From assembly GCA_028701555.1 (NCBI GenBank), contig JAQVQN010000043.1, positions 1-10,745 of the forward strand: DNA of 10,745 nt. The letters run 5' to 3'. This DNA is from Kiritimatiellia bacterium (GTDB taxonomy: Bacteria > Verrucomicrobiota > Kiritimatiellia > RFP12 > UBA1067). The position numbers and the translations under genes were made by a program. Of this stretch, positions 7,328 through 10,745 are shown piece by piece. The notes under the pieces were generated by a model. It saw nothing but the letters and a program-made list of their open reading frames with translations. It was not told the origin of the DNA and made no database searches. Numbering within the stretch: position 1 is the stretch's first letter; the number at the start of each line of letters is the position of its first letter.

Positions 7328-8380
7328 ATGGCTGTTCAAAAAATCAAGATGCCCAAGGTTGAGAAGGAACGATGGCGGGAACTTTACTCGTTGGCCGAGC
7401 GGATTGACCGGCTCGATCCTTGGCAATGGATGGATATCGCGGACTGTTTCGGCATTGTTTTGCCAGAAATGCCAGAACCGTGTTTCGTAATTTTCAGCGG
7501 AGAGTCGCGTAAGTTGCGTAGCCTGCGGATGCTGCTTGGATGGAAAGCTTTGTATGACTTCATGACCAAAATATCTAATCAAGCAGCCCAGGCTGAGCCT
7601 TGGCTGCTTGAGATACGCATGATAGAACTGATTTTCGCCAACCAGGAATTGATTTTTAGGCATGAGGCTGATTTCCTGAAAAGCATGCGGATAAAGGCGG
7701 ACAATGATTTCCGTACACCGGTTTTCCGTTCGATAATCCCAGGATATCAGCCGTGGCTGCCGGATCAGGATGAGTGCGGGTTGGTGTCCACCGCCCTGTA
7801 TCAGGCGTTCGGCATGGCGATGCGTGTAGAGAATGAGCCCGCGCTGCTTAAAGAGCATTTTCCCGCGAAGATTCTGATCAGAAAACAGGACTCGAAAGGC
7901 GGCTGGCAAGATGGATGGATGCCTGTCAAGGAGCTTGCCGACGAAGAGGTAGAGGTGCGGATAGAGGCAAGCCGTTTGGAAGCGCTGAAGAAAAAGCCGG
8001 TAGTAAAGGCTGCTTTACAGCTTGATCTGGCCTTTATGCCAATGACGATACAGGCTGGGCAGCATCGGCCGCAAACGGCTTACTTACTGCTGGCGGTGGA
8101 CGCTGAAAACGGCATGATTCTTTCGGGTGAGGTAATGCAGGCAACTGATGGTATCGCCAACATGTGGGGACAGGTGCCTGATCGACTGGTTGAAGTCTTT
8201 CAGAAGATCGGCGGGTGTCCGGCAGTCATAGAAGTCAAGAGTGACCGCATGGCCAACCTGCTGCGGCCGCTGGAAGAGTTTTTGCCGTTCAAAATGGTGC
8301 GTCGGGAAAAGTTGGACATGCTGGCAAAAGCCTATGATAGTTTGGGTGAATACATAACGCATGGCGAGCAACAGGACTAG
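7328..8380 (+). CDS. DUF7309/DUF6930-like protein of unknown function
   Basis: A 350-residue protein without signal peptide or membrane segments, so probably cytoplasmic. The N-terminal half (about 15-135) has an LDPWQWM motif (29-35) and a ...GWKALYDF (71-78) pattern that I associate with DUF7309. A conserved-looking hinge with PGYQPWLPDQDE lies at 138-149. The C-terminal part (about 225-345) has HRPQTAYLLLAVDAENGMIL at 246-265 and PAVIEVKSDRMANLL at 298-312, the order expected for DUF6930. The domain assignment comes from memory of the families and neither has an established activity. The ATG at 7328 follows AGGAA at 7318-7322. Its TAG is directly followed by the ATG of the membrane-protein gene, so the two are probably co-translated. 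Confidence in the gene is high, in the family moderate. Confidence 0.75.
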   Translation: MAVQKIKMPKVEKERWRELYSLAERIDRLDPWQWMDIADCFGIVLPEMPEPCFVIFSGESRKLRSLRMLLGWKALYDFMTKISNQAAQAEPWLLEIRMIELIFANQELIFRHEADFLKSMRIKADNDFRTPVFRSIIPGYQPWLPDQDECGLVSTALYQAFGMAMRVENEPALLKEHFPAKILIRKQDSKGGWQDGWMPVKELADEEVEVRIEASRLEALKKKPVVKAALQLDLAFMPMTIQAGQHRPQTAYLLLAVDAENGMILSGEVMQATDGIANMWGQVPDRLVEVFQKIGGCPAVIEVKSDRMANLLRPLEEFLPFKMVRREKLDMLAKAYDSLGEYITHGEQQD

Positions 8381-9052
8381 ATGTTTTTAGAACGCAGCCA
8401 TAAATTGCCGCGGAGAACGCTCTGGTTGCTTACGACAATATGTCTGGCAATCATAGTGCCGTTTCTTGTCTGGGGCGAAGTTCTGAACAACGCCGCCGGA
8501 AGTTTGATCGGACAGGCGCAGGAAAGGCGTTTGATGGTCGGTATGGCCTTGACCGCTTTGCTGGCAACGGACATCCTTTTGCCGGTGCCTTCCAGTCTGG
8601 TGAGCACTGCCTGCGGCATGACCTTGGGATTTGTCGGCGGCACGGCAGCCTCTTTCATCGGCATGACGATAAGTGTTATGGGCGGTTATTTGATCGGGCG
8701 TTGCTTTGCGGCTTATACGGCAAAGATGATTGGCAGTGACGAGGTGGTGTTATTGAAAATATTTCAAGAGCGTTACGGGGTATGGCTGCTGTTGATCATG
8801 CGGCCTGTGCCGGTTCTGGCCGAAGTTTCAGTGCTGTTCAGCGGACTATCCAAGCATCCTTTTGGACGTATGCTTTTAATGACCGCGTTCGGTAACCTAG
8901 CGGTTTCAGCGGCTTACGCTGCGGTTGGCGTGTGGGGTGGTCTCTCCGACTCCTTTATTCCAGCATTTGTGGCTTCGGTCGCGCTTTCTGGTCTGTTGAT
9001 GCTGCTGATGCGTGGCGCTAGTCGCAAGGTTGTTCAAGCGAGTGTTGATTAA
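8381..9052 (+). CDS. TVP38/TMEM64 (DedA-superfamily, VTT domain) membrane protein
   Basis: A 223-residue polytopic inner-membrane protein. A first hydrophobic helix spans 13-32. The VTT core follows, with a helix at 50-67, LLPVPSS at 66-72 as the first re-entrant element, a Gly-rich helix at 83-107, the amphipathic second re-entrant segment RPVPVLAEVSVLFSG at 141-155, and helices at about 162-186 and 192-210. Proline-containing re-entrant loops and the downstream FSGLS...F pattern are typical of the SNARE_assoc/VTT family, whose members are linked to phospholipid (undecaprenyl phosphate, phosphatidylethanolamine) scrambling or flipping. The substrate here is not determined. The ATG follows the preceding TAG with no gap; GGA at 8374-8376 lies 4 nt upstream of it. 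The TAA overlaps the SD of the methyltransferase gene. Confidence 0.85.
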   Translation: MFLERSHKLPRRTLWLLTTICLAIIVPFLVWGEVLNNAAGSLIGQAQERRLMVGMALTALLATDILLPVPSSLVSTACGMTLGFVGGTAASFIGMTISVMGGYLIGRCFAAYTAKMIGSDEVVLLKIFQERYGVWLLLIMRPVPVLAEVSVLFSGLSKHPFGRMLLMTAFGNLAVSAAYAAVGVWGGLSDSFIPAFVASVALSGLLMLLMRGASRKVVQASVD

Positions 9053-9056
9053 GGAG
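9051..9056 (+). promoter_or_regulatory. SD of the methyltransferase gene overlapping the upstream stop codon
   Basis: AAGGAG at 9051-9056 begins inside the TAA (9050-9052) of the VTT gene and lies 8 nt before the ATG at 9065. It fixes that start and ties the two genes into one transcript. Confidence 0.8.
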
Positions 9057-9064
9057 CTGGCGTA

Positions 9065-10087
9065 ATGAAGAAGGATAAAGAGTTGACGGTTCAAGGCATT
9101 GTGGAGCTCACAAGCGCTTATTATGGATCTTCGGTGCTGTTTGCCGCTTTGGAGATTGATCTTTTCTCATTGGTTGCGCGGGAGGGGGGACTGGTCACGG
9201 TTGATACTGCCGCAGAACTTGTAGGCTGCAACAGGCGCGGGATCGGTTTGCTGTTGGATGCCTGCGTGGCGGTCGGCCTGCTGCGCAAGCAGAAGGGTGA
9301 GTATAGCAACACGGACGCTGCCGCGGCGGCCTTGGTGGCTGGTGCTCCGCAGGATTTGACCAAGGCTGCTGGATACAACCGGGATGTTTATGGCGCATGG
9401 GGACGGCTGGGTGAGCTGGTCAAGAGCGGTAAACCCGTGGAAGCTCCCGAGCTTCACCTGGGCGATGATACGGAGCGGACCAGAAGGTTTGTGCTAGCCA
9501 TGCGAGGTCGTGCCATGGGCATCGGCAGGCTGGTGATCCCGATGCTTGATCTCGGCGGTTGCAGGATGGTTCTGGATCTGGCGGGCGGGCCGGGTACCTA
9601 TGCGGTGCTGATGGCTCAGGCGCATCCTGAGCTGACTTGCGTGACCGTGGATTTGCCGGCGGTGTCAGAGGTGGCGGATGAATTGGTTAAAGATGCGGGC
9701 ATGGATGGGCGTGTGATTTGTCGTGCTGGTAATTATCATGAAGACACCTATGAACCAGGGCACTACGACGCCGTGACAATTTTCGGTGCGCTGCATCAGG
9801 AGTCGCCTGAGATGATCGTTCGTATTTTGAAATGTTGCTATGCGGCTCTCAGGCCTGGCGGGCGCGTTTATGTGCTGGACATGATGACCGATGAAACCCA
9901 CACGTGGCCGCCTTTTTCAGCACTATTTGCCGTCAACATGGCACTGACCACCTACCACGGCTGGGTTTTTTCCGACGCCGAGCTTTACGGTTGGCTTTCG
10001 GAGGCTGGCTTTGAAAGTTGCGTGACCTCTCCGGTACCGCCGCCCATGCCGCACTGGCTGGTTTCCGCGGTCAAGCCTGCGGGCTAA
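9065..10087 (+). CDS. SAM-dependent methyltransferase, O-methyltransferase family 2-like, with N-terminal dimerisation domain
   Basis: A 340-residue cytoplasmic enzyme. Residues about 10-100 form the winged-helix dimerisation domain: a YYGSSVLFAALEIDLF helix, then VDTAAELVGCNRRGIGLLLD and VGLLRKQKGEYSNTDAA. The Rossmann domain has motif I VLDLAGGPGT at 169-178, a following acidic position in TVDLPAV, and LHQES with H243-H244 as the candidate general base region of family 2. LRPGGRVYVLD is the conserved post-motif strand. A terminal HWLVSAVKP strand closes the fold. The family methylates hydroxyls on small molecules such as phenolics, polyketides and carotenoid or quinone intermediates; the acceptor here is unknown. 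Length fits the family (about 330-380). It is the last gene of the 7328-10087 cluster, and its stop overlaps the convergent lipoprotein gene by 4 bp. Confidence 0.85.
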   Translation: MKKDKELTVQGIVELTSAYYGSSVLFAALEIDLFSLVAREGGLVTVDTAAELVGCNRRGIGLLLDACVAVGLLRKQKGEYSNTDAAAAALVAGAPQDLTKAAGYNRDVYGAWGRLGELVKSGKPVEAPELHLGDDTERTRRFVLAMRGRAMGIGRLVIPMLDLGGCRMVLDLAGGPGTYAVLMAQAHPELTCVTVDLPAVSEVADELVKDAGMDGRVICRAGNYHEDTYEPGHYDAVTIFGALHQESPEMIVRILKCCYAALRPGGRVYVLDMMTDETHTWPPFSALFAVNMALTTYHGWVFSDAELYGWLSEAGFESCVTSPVPPPMPHWLVSAVKPAG

Positions 10088-10485
10088 TTGCGGCAGTGAA
10101 CTCCCTCAAAAACGACTTTACCGTCCTTATAAAACAGGCAGTAAATGCCCCTTTCGATAAATTCGCAGCGATTGTCCTTTGAGACATAGCGCACTCCGAA
10201 GGGCGAAAACGACTGGTAGAGTGTCAGGCGTTTTCCGTCAGGCATGGTAAGGCGCACTTTATTGTCAAAGGTAGAGACCAGACCGCTAGGCAAAGTTTCG
10301 GTGCGTTGCTCTTTGGCGTATTCGGCGCGGATCACCTCGGCATCCATGTTGATGAAGCGGGTTTCCCTGTACGGCTTAAACGACATTGACGCGCAACCGA
10401 TGAAACTGAGGGCTGACAAGGCTGAAATCGCGCATAAAAGGCTTCTAACAAAGCGCTTTAAATTTTTGACTAAACCCGTGTGCAT
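10084..10485 (-). CDS. Small putative lipoprotein of unknown function
   Basis: A 133-residue protein. Basic residues at K8, K10, R11 and R14 precede a hydrophobic stretch (15-29) and a lipobox-like FIGC with C31 as the acylated residue. The mature part of about 100 residues is polar and probably beta-rich, with MPDGKRLTLY at 81-90 and a repeated K-D-G turn (YKDGKVVFEG). Cysteines at 107, 116 and 131 could form a disulfide in the periplasm. No family is recognised. The ATG at 10485 has no SD and lies 6 nt after a TACACT hexamer, so a leaderless mRNA is possible. It converges on the methyltransferase gene, and the last 4 bp overlap. Confidence 0.7.
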   Translation of the reverse strand: MHTGLVKNLKRFVRSLLCAISALSALSFIGCASMSFKPYRETRFINMDAEVIRAEYAKEQRTETLPSGLVSTFDNKVRLTMPDGKRLTLYQSFSPFGVRYVSKDNRCEFIERGIYCLFYKDGKVVFEGVHCRN

Positions 10486-10491
10486 GGCAAC

Positions 10492-10520
10492 AGTGTAGCG
10501 CGTTGCGGTTCGTACCGCAA
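10492..10520 (-). promoter_or_regulatory. Possible promoter giving a leaderless mRNA for the lipoprotein gene
   Basis: On the minus strand a weak TTGCGG (plus 10515-10520) is followed after 17 nt by TACACT (plus 10492-10497), a TANNNT hexamer. Exactly 6 nt separate it from the ATG, the same spacing as at the HAD gene. No SD is present between them. The -35 matches only the first three consensus bases. Confidence 0.4.
10503..10520. terminator. Perfect 7-bp inverted repeat between the two minus-strand genes
   Basis: TTGCGGT (10503-10509) pairs perfectly with ACCGCAA (10514-10520) around a 4-nt loop. It lies 12 nt past the stop of the partial minus-strand gene, where a terminator is expected, but no T-run follows on either strand. 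It could instead be a rho-assisted end or an operator, since it overlaps the -35 region proposed for the lipoprotein gene. Confidence 0.35.
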
Positions 10521-10532
10521 GGGCAGCGCCGG

Positions 10533-10745
10533 TCAGCGGTAAACTTTAACCAGCTTGACTTGGGCTCGGTCAGGAGCGACGCAGGTGAAAGCGATGTCTG
10601 TGGAACCACTATTCAGGATCGGGATTTTTTTATCCAGGCTGCCTTCTGCAAGTCTGGAGCGGTCTGATCCGTAGACCTGCCAACTCTTTCCGTCACGGCA
10701 AACCAATCTATCGTTAGCCTTAAGTATAACCGGGAATAGCAGCTC
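10533..10745 (-). CDS. 3' end of a gene cut by the window edge, product unknown
   Basis: The minus strand is open from the right edge (10745) to TGA at plus 10533-10535, giving the last 70 residues of a longer protein. The fragment has alternating hydrophobic and polar residues (LLFPVILKANDRLVCRDGK at the start, APDRAQVKLVKVYR at the end). This reads as a terminal beta-sandwich with a final strand, like accessory domains on extracellular enzymes. Real coding sequence is supported by the uninterrupted frame and by a plausible stop followed by an inverted repeat. No family is recognised and the start lies outside the window. Confidence 0.6.
   Translation of the reverse strand, partial: ELLFPVILKANDRLVCRDGKSWQVYGSDRSRLAEGSLDKKIPILNSGSTDIAFTCVAPDRAQVKLVKVYR

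Noticed and set aside
7191..7490. A 99-codon plus-strand frame starting with GTG at the end of the giant gene
   Set aside because: It overlaps the well-supported gene at 7328 in another frame. Its translation shows no recognisable pattern, and the GTG overlaps the giant gene's stop without an SD.
7310..7909. A 199-codon minus-strand frame
   Set aside because: It is antisense to the DUF7309/DUF6930-like gene, which has a good SD, coherent motifs and coupling to the next gene.
1..10745. CRISPR array, tRNA, insertion sequence or phage genes
   Set aside because: Reading through the window I saw no direct-repeat array, cloverleaf-like sequence, terminal inverted repeats with a transposase, or phage-type proteins.

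Overview
The window holds seven protein genes, one of them cut by the right edge, in an ordinary-looking bacterial chromosomal stretch. GC looks slightly above half, coding density is high, and no tRNA, rRNA, transposase, integrase, phage gene or CRISPR array is visible. Candidate lipobox signal peptides and a very large exported protein suggest a diderm bacterium. My tentative guess is the Lentisphaerota/Kiritimatiellota/Planctomycetota side of the PVC group, but this rests on general gene content and is not demonstrated.

Layout. (1) 1-692: a short leader with an inverted repeat, then a HAD-superfamily phosphatase resembling the NT5C deoxyribonucleotidase type. Its start codon is fixed by the catalytic motif, yet it has no Shine-Dalgarno (SD) sequence and sits 6 nt after a TANNNT hexamer, as expected for a leaderless mRNA. 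(2) 693-843: an intergenic leader with a hairpin plus T-run, two overlapping candidate mini-ORFs and two mutually exclusive hairpins, ending in a strong AGGAGG. (3) 844-7194: one gene encoding a 2116-residue exported protein of unknown function, filling about 60% of the window. It has a helical N-terminal region, a chain of beta-sandwich-like (macroglobulin or carboxypeptidase-regulatory type) segments, a charged linker, a second conserved half, a TPR-like stretch and a C-terminal beta-sandwich. (4) 7195-7327: a leader with a possible promoter and a hairpin touching the next SD. (5) 7328-10087: three tightly packed co-directional genes, probably one operon: a DUF7309/DUF6930-like protein, a TVP38/DedA-type (VTT) membrane protein starting directly after the preceding stop, and a family-2-like SAM-dependent methyltransferase whose SD overlaps the stop of the membrane-protein gene. 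(6) 10084-10745, minus strand: a small putative lipoprotein that converges on the methyltransferase with a 4-bp overlap, and the 3' end of another gene entering from the right edge.

How the genes work together is not clear. The giant protein is probably envelope-associated, the VTT protein is a membrane protein, and the methyltransferase and DUF7309/DUF6930-like protein are cytoplasmic. No pathway links them from sequence alone. The strongest candidates for undescribed biology are the giant exported protein and the apparent mix of leaderless and SD-led genes.
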